Part shown: in pieces, positions 14,709 through 24,419 of the stretch | Numbering within the stretch: the stretch's first letter is position 1 | How the letters are laid out: every line of letters begins with the position of its first letter | Assembly: GCA_029558835.1 (NCBI GenBank) | Contig: JAKQDH010000118.1 | Coordinates: 1 to 33,808 of the forward strand | Source: Planctomycetota bacterium | Lineage (GTDB): Bacteria; Planctomycetota; Phycisphaerae; UBA1845 | Reading direction: 5' to 3' | Length of the DNA: 33,808 bases | The notes under the pieces: generated by a model | Database searches by the model: none | Seen by the model: only the letters and a program-made list of their open reading frames with translations | What the model was told of the DNA's origin: nothing | Position numbers and translations under genes: made by a program

Positions 14709-16620
14709 CCAAGGTTTCCGGATCGAACGAGCCCACGAACCGGCCGGCGACGATGTCCACCAGCAGCAGCAAGGGCGTTTCGCCCCCGGCCAGTCTCACC
14801 TCGGCGATGGCGCCGCGCTGGCCCTGGAGCCAGTACACCCGGCCCGCCGGCAGCGGGTCGCCCAGCGGCACGAGGCGGCCGTCCGCCAGGTCCACGAGGA
14901 GCAGGCGGTCCTCCGGCGCACCGCCACCGCGGGGTCGGCCCACGAGCAGGGCGCGGCCGTCGTGGCTGACGCCGCCCGAAAGGGCGTGGGGGAACGGGAT
15001 CCGGTACGCCGGCTGGCCGTCGGACCAGCGGCGCAGTTCGAGCTGGCCGCCGGCCTCGACGAGGACGCCGGCGTCGGTGAACAGGGCGGTCGCGCCGGGT
15101 TCGTCCACCGCCAGCGTGCGGATCTCGCCGCCGGTCCGGGCCGCGAAGAGCGTGGCGCCGGCGAATGGAATGCCGCTGCGGGGAAAGCGGCCGGCCACCG
15201 CGAGGGTGGTCACGGATTTGGCCCAGGGCGCCGTCGATTCGGCGGGCGCCCCGCTCCGGCGAAAGGCGGCTTCCCAGTGGCGGTCGACGGACGACCACAC
15301 CAGGCCGTCAATGGCGGCGGTGTCGAATCGGCGGGCCCAGAACAGCGTGTCGGAGTCCAGGAAACCGAAATCCTGCCAGTCGGTGGCGGGGGCTCCGGCG
15401 GGTGCGGCAGGGGCGGCGGCCAGCGGCAGCACGCTCTCCCGCCCCGACGGCAGCTCGATGCGGCGGATGTAGTCGGCCTGGACCAGGTAGAGCTCGGTGG
15501 CGCCGGGGCGCCAGAAGAGCAGGTTGGAGGCGGTCCGGCCCACTTCGTTCAACTGGAGGATGCGGCGGAGCACCGGCCGGCCGGCGGTGTCGAACACGCC
15601 GAACCGCATCCCGGGCGTGCGGGCGGCCGGTTCGGGATAACCCAGCATGGCCACGTAGCGGCCGTCATCGCTGGGGGTGATGAACTCCCATCGTTCCAGT
15701 CCGCCGAGGGGGATCAGGGTATCCCGGCCCGGCTCCGCCAGCACCGTCCGCTTCAGGCCGTATGGATCCTGAAGTCCGAGCCGGTCCATCAGCCCATACA
15801 GCCAGTCCGGTCGGCGCCAGTAGCCGTCAATGAGCAGACGGTCGCCGGCCAGCGGCTGGACCCCGACTAAAAACGTCGCCTCCGACCGGAGCGGCGGGGC
15901 GAACGCCCCGGCGACCAGTCCGGCGGCCGCGCCCAGCGTGCCCACCACCAGCGCGATCATGAGCGCCGCCGCCGCGAGCGCGTTGCGCAGAGGCCGATGC
16001 GGCCGCCGCAGCGCGTACTGCGCCGCCACGGCGCCCGCCGCCAGCACGATGGCGACCGCCGCCAGGGGAAATGAAACCGCGAGGGGATAGATCTTCAGGC
16101 AATGGAAAAAGGTCTGCCAGAGCCCGAGGAGCGCGGCCAGCCCGAACGCCGCCAGCGCCGACAAGGCGAGCCAGATCACGCCGGTTCCGAGCGATTCGGC
16201 GGCCAGGCCCGCCAGCAGGCCCACCAAGGCCGCGGCCAGTCCGGCCATGGCCGCCAGCGCCCACTGCAGGCTGTTGACGGGGAGCGGCTGGACCAGCGCC
16301 GTGCCCGCGGCGGCGGCGATCATTGCCAGCGCGGTCAGCAGCCCGGCGGCGCCCAGCTTGAGCCCCAGCACGCGGGCCCGGCTCATGGGCAATGTTTCCA
16401 CCAGGGACCACCGCTCCTGCCCCACCAGGTTGAAGCCGGTGAGCGCGGCGGTCAGGGGGAAGACAACCAGCAGGTTGAGCACGAGCAGGATTTCGGCGAC
16501 GTCGGCGGGGAGGTAGTCCCCCCACCGCAGACCGGCCAGCCGGATGATGCCGGCGGCCAGCGGCAGCACGAGCACAAGAGAAACGTTCCAGGCTTGATGG
16601 CGCAGGTCCTTAAGCAGCAT
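14695..16620 (-). CDS. ABC-2-type permease with large C-terminal extracytoplasmic domain
   Basis: 641 residues, ATG at 16620 with GGGGAGGTG before it. Residues 1-240 hold about seven helices (13-30, 41-63, 88-112, 120-142, 146-168, 178-203, 213-237) and the ABC-2 landmark GQERWSLVETLPMSRARVLGLKLG. Residues 240-641 form a soluble domain with repeated strand motifs (SDDGRYVAMLGY, NLLFWRPGATELYLV, SHDGRALLVG) like a TolB/WD-type propeller. Such a domain on an ABC-2 permease is uncommon. The start overlaps the ATPase stop by 11 nt, so the two are coupled. The last codons and TGA stop lie in the heptamer array (C-terminus DSEQ). The substrate is unknown. Confidence 0.8.
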   Translation of the reverse strand: MLLKDLRHQAWNVSLVLVLPLAAGIIRLAGLRWGDYLPADVAEILLVLNLLVVFPLTAALTGFNLVGQERWSLVETLPMSRARVLGLKLGAAGLLTALAMIAAAAGTALVQPLPVNSLQWALAAMAGLAAALVGLLAGLAAESLGTGVIWLALSALAAFGLAALLGLWQTFFHCLKIYPLAVSFPLAAVAIVLAAGAVAAQYALRRPHRPLRNALAAAALMIALVVGTLGAAAGLVAGAFAPPLRSEATFLVGVQPLAGDRLLIDGYWRRPDWLYGLMDRLGLQDPYGLKRTVLAEPGRDTLIPLGGLERWEFITPSDDGRYVAMLGYPEPAARTPGMRFGVFDTAGRPVLRRILQLNEVGRTASNLLFWRPGATELYLVQADYIRRIELPSGRESVLPLAAAPAAPAGAPATDWQDFGFLDSDTLFWARRFDTAAIDGLVWSSVDRHWEAAFRRSGAPAESTAPWAKSVTTLAVAGRFPRSGIPFAGATLFAARTGGEIRTLAVDEPGATALFTDAGVLVEAGGQLELRRWSDGQPAYRIPFPHALSGGVSHDGRALLVGRPRGGGAPEDRLLLVDLADGRLVPLGDPLPAGRVYWLQGQRGAIAEVRLAGGETPLLLLVDIVAGRFVGSFDPETLDSEQ

Positions 16621-16904
16621 GGTCACCTCCCCAGTGATGCAGGGCGATATCCTCGAGGGCGGCGCTGCGGCCCGCGGCCTCGGCCTCCCCCTTGAGATCC
16701 TCCAGCGCGCCGGCGGCGACGATCCGGCCGCCGGCGACGAACGCCGCATGGGTGAGCACGCCCTCCACCTCGGCGGGGAGGTGGGTGGCGAACAGGATTG
16801 TCACCGCGCGGGCCGCCAGCTCCTCCACCACCGCCGTGTAGAGCCGGCGGCGGGCCAGAACGTCGAGCCCCAGCGTGGGATCGTCCAGGAGCAGCACCTC
16901 GGCC
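16610..16904 (-). pseudogene. ABC transporter ATP-binding protein, C-terminal fragment cut at the palindrome centre
   Basis: Only the last 97 or so residues are present, beginning AEVLLLDDPTLGLD: Walker B with its Asp-Asp and the D-loop, then the switch histidine in LFATHLPAEVEG and a regulatory tail. Walker A, Q-loop and signature motif are absent because the sequence folds back at 16904. In the organism the gene is probably intact; the break is most likely an artefact. It is the energising partner of the ABC-2 permease, whose start lies inside its 3' end. Confidence 0.85.
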
Positions 16905-16918
16905 GGCCGAGGTGCTGC
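16891..16918. other. Palindrome centre / fold-back junction
   Basis: The two arms meet between 16904 and 16905 inside GGCCGGCC, which is self-complementary. Reading outward in either direction gives the ABC ATPase from just before its Walker B motif. The 5' two thirds of that gene (Walker A, Q-loop, signature motif) are missing on both sides. A short GC-rich self-complementary motif is a plausible site for polymerase fold-back or a false assembly join. Confidence 0.95.
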
Positions 16919-17199
16919 TCCTGGACGATCCCACGCTGGGGCTCGACGTTCTGGCCCGCCGCCGGCTCTACACGGCGGTGGTGGAGGAGCTGGCGGCCCG
17001 CGCGGTGACAATCCTGTTCGCCACCCACCTCCCCGCCGAGGTGGAGGGCGTGCTCACCCATGCGGCGTTCGTCGCCGGCGGCCGGATCGTCGCCGCCGGC
17101 GCGCTGGAGGATCTCAAGGGGGAGGCCGAGGCCGCGGGCCGCAGCGCCGCCCTCGAGGATATCGCCCTGCATCACTGGGGAGGTGACCATGCTGCTTAA
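16905..17199 (+). pseudogene. ABC ATPase C-terminal fragment, mirror copy
   Basis: Identical to 16610-16904 on the other strand. The first full codon in frame is at 16906. An apparent start at 16798 would read across the palindrome centre into antisense DNA and is not real. Confidence 0.85.
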
Positions 17200-19114
17200 G
17201 GACCTGCGCCATCAAGCCTGGAACGTTTCTCTTGTGCTCGTGCTGCCGCTGGCCGCCGGCATCATCCGGCTGGCCGGTCTGCGGTGGGGGGACTACCTCC
17301 CCGCCGACGTCGCCGAAATCCTGCTCGTGCTCAACCTGCTGGTTGTCTTCCCCCTGACCGCCGCGCTCACCGGCTTCAACCTGGTGGGGCAGGAGCGGTG
17401 GTCCCTGGTGGAAACATTGCCCATGAGCCGGGCCCGCGTGCTGGGGCTCAAGCTGGGCGCCGCCGGGCTGCTGACCGCGCTGGCAATGATCGCCGCCGCC
17501 GCGGGCACGGCGCTGGTCCAGCCGCTCCCCGTCAACAGCCTGCAGTGGGCGCTGGCGGCCATGGCCGGACTGGCCGCGGCCTTGGTGGGCCTGCTGGCGG
17601 GCCTGGCCGCCGAATCGCTCGGAACCGGCGTGATCTGGCTCGCCTTGTCGGCGCTGGCGGCGTTCGGGCTGGCCGCGCTCCTCGGGCTCTGGCAGACCTT
17701 TTTCCATTGCCTGAAGATCTATCCCCTCGCGGTTTCATTTCCCCTGGCGGCGGTCGCCATCGTGCTGGCGGCGGGCGCCGTGGCGGCGCAGTACGCGCTG
17801 CGGCGGCCGCATCGGCCTCTGCGCAACGCGCTCGCGGCGGCGGCGCTCATGATCGCGCTGGTGGTGGGCACGCTGGGCGCGGCCGCCGGACTGGTCGCCG
17901 GGGCGTTCGCCCCGCCGCTCCGGTCGGAGGCGACGTTTTTAGTCGGGGTCCAGCCGCTGGCCGGCGACCGTCTGCTCATTGACGGCTACTGGCGCCGACC
18001 GGACTGGCTGTATGGGCTGATGGACCGGCTCGGACTTCAGGATCCATACGGCCTGAAGCGGACGGTGCTGGCGGAGCCGGGCCGGGATACCCTGATCCCC
18101 CTCGGCGGACTGGAACGATGGGAGTTCATCACCCCCAGCGATGACGGCCGCTACGTGGCCATGCTGGGTTATCCCGAACCGGCCGCCCGCACGCCCGGGA
18201 TGCGGTTCGGCGTGTTCGACACCGCCGGCCGGCCGGTGCTCCGCCGCATCCTCCAGTTGAACGAAGTGGGCCGGACCGCCTCCAACCTGCTCTTCTGGCG
18301 CCCCGGCGCCACCGAGCTCTACCTGGTCCAGGCCGACTACATCCGCCGCATCGAGCTGCCGTCGGGGCGGGAGAGCGTGCTGCCGCTGGCCGCCGCCCCT
18401 GCCGCACCCGCCGGAGCCCCCGCCACCGACTGGCAGGATTTCGGTTTCCTGGACTCCGACACGCTGTTCTGGGCCCGCCGATTCGACACCGCCGCCATTG
18501 ACGGCCTGGTGTGGTCGTCCGTCGACCGCCACTGGGAAGCCGCCTTTCGCCGGAGCGGGGCGCCCGCCGAATCGACGGCGCCCTGGGCCAAATCCGTGAC
18601 CACCCTCGCGGTGGCCGGCCGCTTTCCCCGCAGCGGCATTCCATTCGCCGGCGCCACGCTCTTCGCGGCCCGGACCGGCGGCGAGATCCGCACGCTGGCG
18701 GTGGACGAACCCGGCGCGACCGCCCTGTTCACCGACGCCGGCGTCCTCGTCGAGGCCGGCGGCCAGCTCGAACTGCGCCGCTGGTCCGACGGCCAGCCGG
18801 CGTACCGGATCCCGTTCCCCCACGCCCTTTCGGGCGGCGTCAGCCACGACGGCCGCGCCCTGCTCGTGGGCCGACCCCGCGGTGGCGGTGCGCCGGAGGA
18901 CCGCCTGCTCCTCGTGGACCTGGCGGACGGCCGCCTCGTGCCGCTGGGCGACCCGCTGCCGGCGGGCCGGGTGTACTGGCTCCAGGGCCAGCGCGGCGCC
19001 ATCGCCGAGGTGAGACTGGCCGGGGGCGAAACGCCCTTGCTGCTGCTGGTGGACATCGTCGCCGGCCGGTTCGTGGGCTCGTTCGATCCGGAAACCTTGG
19101 ATAGTGAACAGTGA
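17189..19114 (+). CDS. ABC-2-type permease with propeller-like domain, mirror copy
   Basis: Same 641-residue product as 14695-16620. Its ATG at 17189 lies inside the upstream ATPase 3' end (stop 17197-17199). Confidence 0.8.
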   Translation: MLLKDLRHQAWNVSLVLVLPLAAGIIRLAGLRWGDYLPADVAEILLVLNLLVVFPLTAALTGFNLVGQERWSLVETLPMSRARVLGLKLGAAGLLTALAMIAAAAGTALVQPLPVNSLQWALAAMAGLAAALVGLLAGLAAESLGTGVIWLALSALAAFGLAALLGLWQTFFHCLKIYPLAVSFPLAAVAIVLAAGAVAAQYALRRPHRPLRNALAAAALMIALVVGTLGAAAGLVAGAFAPPLRSEATFLVGVQPLAGDRLLIDGYWRRPDWLYGLMDRLGLQDPYGLKRTVLAEPGRDTLIPLGGLERWEFITPSDDGRYVAMLGYPEPAARTPGMRFGVFDTAGRPVLRRILQLNEVGRTASNLLFWRPGATELYLVQADYIRRIELPSGRESVLPLAAAPAAPAGAPATDWQDFGFLDSDTLFWARRFDTAAIDGLVWSSVDRHWEAAFRRSGAPAESTAPWAKSVTTLAVAGRFPRSGIPFAGATLFAARTGGEIRTLAVDEPGATALFTDAGVLVEAGGQLELRRWSDGQPAYRIPFPHALSGGVSHDGRALLVGRPRGGGAPEDRLLLVDLADGRLVPLGDPLPAGRVYWLQGQRGAIAEVRLAGGETPLLLLVDIVAGRFVGSFDPETLDSEQ

Positions 19115-19525
19115 ACGGGGAACAGTGAACAGTGAAGAGATAGGAGATAGGAGATAGGAGATAGGAGATAGGAGATAGGAGATTGGAGGTAGGAGATACG
19201 AATTACGGGTACGAAATCCGAGAGTCGACACCTGAATTCCGAAGTCCGATGTCCGACGTCCGCGTTACGAGAACGAGCCTCTAGTCTCGAGCCTCGATGA
19301 CGATCACGAGCACGAATCACGATTACGATTACGAATTACGATTACGAGCACGGATCCAAAAAGCTGGTCCCAGAACCCAGGTCCCAGTTCCGATGTCCGA
19401 TGTCCGCGTTACGGGAACGAGCCTCTAGTCTCGAGCCTCGAGCCTCGATGACGAGTTACGATTACGATTACGATCACGATTACGAATTACGAGCACGACC
19501 TCTTATCTCCTATCTCCTCACTGTT
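19101..19525. repeat. Heptamer mosaic, mirror copy
   Basis: Reverse complement of 14284-14708, read here as ATAGTGA, then GGAGATA runs (19136-19198) followed by the CGTAATC, CGGACAT and GAGGCTC modules. It fills the gene-free space 19115-19533. Confidence 0.85.
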
Positions 19526-19533
19526 CATCCCCC

Positions 19534-21030
19534 TCACTCGCCCTGCCTGATGAATTCCTCGCGCAGGTAGCGGTGCATCGCCGCCTCGGGATCGTCGTCA
19601 GCCGGAGCGTCGAGAAACTGGTACGGCCTCGCGCTGTCGTACGCCAGGAACGAGTGGCAGAGCGTGCAGTCGTGGGGAACGGCCGCGCCGGTGGCATCCA
19701 CGAGCTCCTGGTTGTGGCAGCGGAAGCAGCCGCCGTCGCGGCGGTGGTCCAGGTGGCTGGGGTAGGTGCCCCACCGCACCGCCATGAGCGGGTGGATGTT
19801 CCGGTTGTACACGGCCTGCGTCGCAGTGATGGTTTTTTCGAGCGCCTGGCGCTGGGTCGCCGTCATCTCGGGCAGCAGCCGCGAGTAGGCGCCCTCGAGG
19901 CGCGCGGCGATGCCGGCCATGGCCGCGTCGCGGTCCGGGTAATCGGGCAGGAGCGCCCCCAGCACCTCGCGCCGGACGAACGGCAGCGACCGGTCCATGA
20001 GCCCGCGGCGCAGCCGCTCGTCCACCGCCGCGTCCGGCTCCTCGTAGATGTGGGTGGCCCGGTTGTGGCAGTCCACGCAGTCCAGCGTGCGCTGCCACTC
20101 TTCAGGCGCCACCGTCACCGGCCGACCGCGGCGGGTGAACCGCCGCCAGGTGCCGTCCTTCTGGCGCACCTCCACCCAGAGCATCTCCTCCCGCTCGTCC
20201 TCCGCGGAGGCGTAGCGGACCGCGTTGGCCTCGGCCACGTGCCAGTGAATGCCGGCGTGGCCGGCGGCCTCGCCGGTGTCGATCTTCAGGTTCAGGGTCG
20301 TGTAGCGCGGCGTCGAATCGCGGTCCATGCCGTAATGCACCCGGACCTGCTGCCGGTAACCGTAGAATTTGTCCGGCCAGTGGCACTTTTCGCACGTCTC
20401 CCGGGCGGGGCGGAGCTGCCGCACGGGCGTGGGCACCGGCCGCTCGTAGGCGTTGAACATGGCCAGGAACATCTGCCGGGCGCCGTTGAGCTTGGAGCTG
20501 ACCAGGGCGCCGGCCCCCTCCCCCACGTGACAGTCGACGCAGCGCACCCGGGCGTGGGGCGAGACCTGGTAGGTGGCCCACTCGGGGTGCATCACCTTGT
20601 GGCAGGCGGTGCCGCAGAAGACCGGCGTGTCCATGAAGGTGAGCATCCGCATTGAGGCAACCGACAGGAAGAGGAGGTTGACCAGGGTGAACACGGCCAC
20701 CGTGACAAACAGCCGCGAGCCACCCGGCCGGGGCGCCACCGCGTCCGGCGAGAATCGCTCCGCCAGCAGCTCGCGGTCGGCGCGGGCGCGGGCCTTGCGA
20801 TACAGCCACCAGCCCAGCGGGATCAGCGCCAGGCCCACGACGAAGAGCGCCGGCAGCAGCAGATAGGTGATGAGCCCGATGTAGGCGTTGGTGAGCACGC
20901 CCAGGAGCCGAAGCAGCTCCATGAACAGGAACGTCAGAAACGACGAGGTGGTCAGGACCACGCCGGCCCGGCCCACCGGGTTCACCGACAAGCCGCGGAC
21001 GAACGCCCGGTATCGCTCGACGAGGGTCAT
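19534..21030 (-). CDS. NapC/NirT-family six-haem cytochrome, mirror copy
   Basis: Same 498-residue product as 12779-14275, including the CX3CH first haem site. Confidence 0.87.
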   Translation of the reverse strand: MTLVERYRAFVRGLSVNPVGRAGVVLTTSSFLTFLFMELLRLLGVLTNAYIGLITYLLLPALFVVGLALIPLGWWLYRKARARADRELLAERFSPDAVAPRPGGSRLFVTVAVFTLVNLLFLSVASMRMLTFMDTPVFCGTACHKVMHPEWATYQVSPHARVRCVDCHVGEGAGALVSSKLNGARQMFLAMFNAYERPVPTPVRQLRPARETCEKCHWPDKFYGYRQQVRVHYGMDRDSTPRYTTLNLKIDTGEAAGHAGIHWHVAEANAVRYASAEDEREEMLWVEVRQKDGTWRRFTRRGRPVTVAPEEWQRTLDCVDCHNRATHIYEEPDAAVDERLRRGLMDRSLPFVRREVLGALLPDYPDRDAAMAGIAARLEGAYSRLLPEMTATQRQALEKTITATQAVYNRNIHPLMAVRWGTYPSHLDHRRDGGCFRCHNQELVDATGAAVPHDCTLCHSFLAYDSARPYQFLDAPADDDPEAAMHRYLREEFIRQGE

Positions 21031-21033
21031 GAC

Positions 21034-22368
21034 TCACTTCCCGGCGGCGAAGAAGCGGCGGTAGATATTCTGCAGCTCGCCGGAGCGGATCTGCTTCTTG
21101 AGTCCGTCGGTCCGCTCGTTCACCCAGCGGTGCATGGGATCGTCGCGCAGGAGACGATCGATGTAGGCGTTCACCTCCGGGTTGTTGTAGCGGCGCGCCT
21201 CGGGGATCAACTCGAAGTAGAAGTGCTTGGCCACCTCGTAGAAGCCGTGCCACCAGGTATAGTCCGGGCCCATCATGGAGGCGCCGTGGCGGGCGCGGCG
21301 CCCCTCGTGGTGCCACAGCTCCCAGTAGATCCACTCGATGTCGTTGCCGAAGCTGGATGGGCGCTCCAGGAGCTTGTTCTTGGTCACCAGCGCCAGGATC
21401 TCGGTGGCCGGGCGGGCGAACTTGTCGTTGTAGAGCCGCACCGCGGCGTCGTACTGGTAGAAGTGGCCGTTGACGAACACCTGACCGTGGCAGGCGGCGC
21501 AGACGTTCTTCATGGCCACGCGGCGCGGCCCGGCGTTGTCCTTGGCCGTGGAGACGGGCGGGCGCAGCGTCCAGTAAATCCGCTGGCCCACGTCGTGGGT
21601 GGACTTGGTCCGCGCGGACGCGGCCATGTGGCACGTGGCGCAGGTGGGCGCCGCCGAGTAGTCCTCGCCCACCACCCAGCGGTCGGCCTTCAGGTTCATG
21701 GCTTCGACTTGGGTGTAGTAGGTGTTGCCGTGCTTGCTCTCGTCGTAGACCTCCTTCTGCGGATGGTCCGGGCCGAGGTGGCACTTGCCGCACGCTTCGG
21801 GTTGGCGGGCCTGGGCCTTGGAAAAGGCGTGCCGCGGATGGCAGGCGTTGCAGGCGCCCTTGGAACCGTCGGGGTTGATCCGGCCGATGCCGGAGTTGGG
21901 CCAGCTCTCCTTGTGCAGGCGATTGGGCGATCCGGGATCCAGCTTCATCTTGGCGCCGTGGCAGCTCTCGCAGCCGAGGATCGCCACGGGCGCGCCGGCC
22001 AGCACGTGGGCCAGGTACGCGTCCTGCGACTCCAAAATCAACCCCGCCGTGGCGTGGTAGGAGGCGCCCACCTCGGCCGCCTCCCGCTTGTGGCAGCGGC
22101 CGCAATCCGTGGGCGTGACCAGCGTGGCGATGCGGACGTCGTAGTGGATGAAGCCGTCGGCGTCACCCGACTCGGCCCGGTGGCAGTCCAGGCAGGTGAC
22201 CTTGTGGAGGGCGTGGGCGGAGCCGTACCACTGCTGGTACAGGCCGGGTGTTTTCTCCTTGTGGCAGGTCAGGCATTTGCCCGCTGCCGCCGACGGCGCG
22301 GGCGTTTGGGCCGGAACGGCCAGGACCAGGGTGATGATGAAAAGGGTGACGAGCGTGCTGCGGCACAT
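21034..22368 (-). CDS. Octahaem HAO-like cytochrome c, mirror copy
   Basis: Same 444-residue product as 11441-12775, all eight CXXCH motifs unchanged. Its promoter is mirrored at 22405-22433. Confidence 0.88.
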   Translation of the reverse strand: MCRSTLVTLFIITLVLAVPAQTPAPSAAAGKCLTCHKEKTPGLYQQWYGSAHALHKVTCLDCHRAESGDADGFIHYDVRIATLVTPTDCGRCHKREAAEVGASYHATAGLILESQDAYLAHVLAGAPVAILGCESCHGAKMKLDPGSPNRLHKESWPNSGIGRINPDGSKGACNACHPRHAFSKAQARQPEACGKCHLGPDHPQKEVYDESKHGNTYYTQVEAMNLKADRWVVGEDYSAAPTCATCHMAASARTKSTHDVGQRIYWTLRPPVSTAKDNAGPRRVAMKNVCAACHGQVFVNGHFYQYDAAVRLYNDKFARPATEILALVTKNKLLERPSSFGNDIEWIYWELWHHEGRRARHGASMMGPDYTWWHGFYEVAKHFYFELIPEARRYNNPEVNAYIDRLLRDDPMHRWVNERTDGLKKQIRSGELQNIYRRFFAAGK

Positions 22369-22404
22369 GGCTCCTCCGGTTCCGCTGAAATTGATATGCA
22401 CTTC

Positions 22405-22433
22405 ATTGTACCGGAGCCGTCCGCCCCTTACAA
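22405..22433 (-). promoter_or_regulatory. Cytochrome operon promoter, mirror copy
   Basis: Mirror of 11376-11404. Confidence 0.7.
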
Positions 22434-22647
22434 GCCCCCGGCCGCCCATCGCTGCAGCGTCCCGACCGCCCTTGCCTTTCGTTGGATTCCTTCAGAGATG
22501 GCAGCACCTTCCAGAACTCCGCCGGGTTCTGGAGTTCCCCACGATGGACCACGTCGTCACCGCGGAACACCGGACTTGTGACGACACTCGACCGCATATC
22601 GTACCGGCCAGCGTCGACCGGGAAGCAATCCTCAAGCTGCCGCCACA

Positions 22648-22744
22648 AATAGTGAACAGTCAACAGTAAACGGTGAGTTGCAGGCTTTCCACAGTCCACT
22701 GCTCACTGTGCACCGTTCACTATTTACTGTTCACTGTTCACTGT
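22648..22744 (-). repeat. ACAGTGA heptamer array and hairpin, mirror copy
   Basis: Mirror of 11065-11161. With 22434-22647, which mirrors the unrecognised 11162-11375, it accounts for the gene-free space 22369-22744. Confidence 0.8.
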
Positions 22745-23134
22745 TTACTGACACTCGCCGGAGCGACGGCCGTTGCCCCCGTTGTTGAGCCAGGCCAGGG
22801 CGCACTCCGTCCGGTCGAAGGTGTGGATGACGGCGCCGCGGTTCAGAGCGACGGTGGCAAAAAAATTGATGTCCCGTTCTTCGGGGGCGCAGACCACGGC
22901 GAAGCGGATGCCCCGCCCCAGCACCGACAGGTCCACGCCGAGGTCGTACCATTGGATGGTGCTCAGTCGGGTCCGCTGCCGGCGCACATCCAACAGCACC
23001 TTGCCGAGGCCGTTCCGCCGGCACAGGCGCAGGAGCTCGTCGCACTGGAGCCGGAAGTCGTCGTGGTTGGCCGGCCCCTCACACTGCGCGAAGACCAGCA
23101 TGTTCTCGGTGTCGATGAGCGTCTGCGCGGACAT
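22745..23134 (-). CDS. STAS/SpoIIAA-like protein, mirror copy
   Basis: Same 129-residue product as 10675-11064. Confidence 0.65.
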   Translation of the reverse strand: MSAQTLIDTENMLVFAQCEGPANHDDFRLQCDELLRLCRRNGLGKVLLDVRRQRTRLSTIQWYDLGVDLSVLGRGIRFAVVCAPEERDINFFATVALNRGAVIHTFDRTECALAWLNNGGNGRRSGECQ

Positions 23135-23148
23135 GGCCTGCTCCTCGG

Positions 23149-23346
23149 AAAACAGGCGGTGGGCCGCGCCGCCGCGGCCCACCGCCGGCACCCTCCCCAA
23201 CGGTTTCGGCTGACGGTGTTCGGGTCCGCTCGCGGCGTCGGACCCGGGCTTCCCTCCCGGGGCCGGTCATTCCGCACCACCGCCCTTACCCGCGGCGGTG
23301 CGGGGCAACGGCCCGCAACACGGATGCGTCACGGGGTGCTGTGACC
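23149..23346 (-). promoter_or_regulatory. Structured leader, mirror copy
   Basis: Mirror of 10463-10660. The 13-bp terminator-like stem lies at 23155-23186. Confidence 0.5.
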
Positions 23347-23808
23347 GATCGGCTGTCAAAGACTGGGATCGGAATCTTGTATTCTCTTCATAACACCAAT
23401 TTTTCGGATTTTTCCCCCAGTTCGGACGATTTTCCGGATCCGGAACGAACTCGATTTGACTCACTTACAAATCATTGATAATAAAGATTTTTAAAGATTT
23501 CACCAGTCTGTGTCGGACCAGGTCTTCGCCGCACCACCGGCCCAGCACTCCCGCTAAAATTTATAAATTATTGATAAAAATGGAGATATACCCAGACATT
23601 TCTGTTCCGAAATTGGAACGCACAAACCGATGTACGATTTAGTGTATGAAAAAAAATGATTTAGCAGTTGAAATCAATACGTGCGCGACGACCCCATGCC
23701 CCGCCCCGTGCCCTTGGTCCCGCCGTGTTCCGGATCCGGAAAAAATCCGTGCGACCGGCTGCGGACGCCATTAAAAGTGATAGAATATTAGATTTATGCC
23801 CGGTACCT
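23347..23808. other. AT-rich gene-free stretch, mirror copy
   Basis: Mirror of 10001-10462, with the 14-bp palindromes at 23432-23445 and 23728-23741. Confidence 0.6.
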
Positions 23809-24363
23809 TCAAACTGCGGCGGCGAACGCGTGCGATTCCAGCCGTTGCCGGACCTCCGCCGTGAAAACGCCCATCTGACGGGCGAATTCACCCATGCCCG
23901 CCAGGTGGAAACGGACGTGCTGCAGCGGCAGCAGCGCGCCGGCCCAGAACACGCGCCAGCGGAAGCGGAGCGCGGTTTCGGCCGAGAGTGTGCGCGCCTC
24001 CGGACCCAGCAGCCCCTGCCGGTCGAGGTGTTCGCTGAGCGCCAAGAGGCGCTCGAACTGGTCGCGCAGCTCCCGCAAGTAAAGACGAGCCAGCCGGATG
24101 CGCCGCCGCTTCAGACATTCGGCCTCCGCGGCCAGGCCCGCTTCATCGCGCAACCACCGGTAGTCGTCGTCACGGAACAGGGCGGGCACGGCCGCCAGCA
24201 CGTCGCCGGCGGGCACGATCGCGTCGAGCGCCGCGCGCGGATCGGCTGCCCCGTCCGCAAGCAGGGCCCGGAACTCCGGCGGGACCGGGCGTCGCCGCAG
24301 CGCCGCCGCCGCCAGCACCGCCAGTCCCAGCACCACCCCCGTCACCAGAATCGCTTGCCACAT
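23809..24363 (-). CDS. Membrane-anchored hypothetical protein, mirror copy
   Basis: Same 184-residue product as 9446-10000. Promoter mirrored at 24394-24423. Confidence 0.65.
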   Translation of the reverse strand: MWQAILVTGVVLGLAVLAAAALRRRPVPPEFRALLADGAADPRAALDAIVPAGDVLAAVPALFRDDDYRWLRDEAGLAAEAECLKRRRIRLARLYLRELRDQFERLLALSEHLDRQGLLGPEARTLSAETALRFRWRVFWAGALLPLQHVRFHLAGMGEFARQMGVFTAEVRQRLESHAFAAAV

Positions 24364-24419
24364 GGCGCCCACCTCCAGCGAATTCTGATTTTAGATATAC
24401 CCGCCGGGGCGGCGGCTTG

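Noticed and set aside
16610..17199. Two 133-aa frames crossing the centre (16610-17011 minus, 16798-17199 plus)
   Set aside because: Their first 36 or so codons are the antisense of the other arm. Only the parts after the centre are genuine ATPase sequence.
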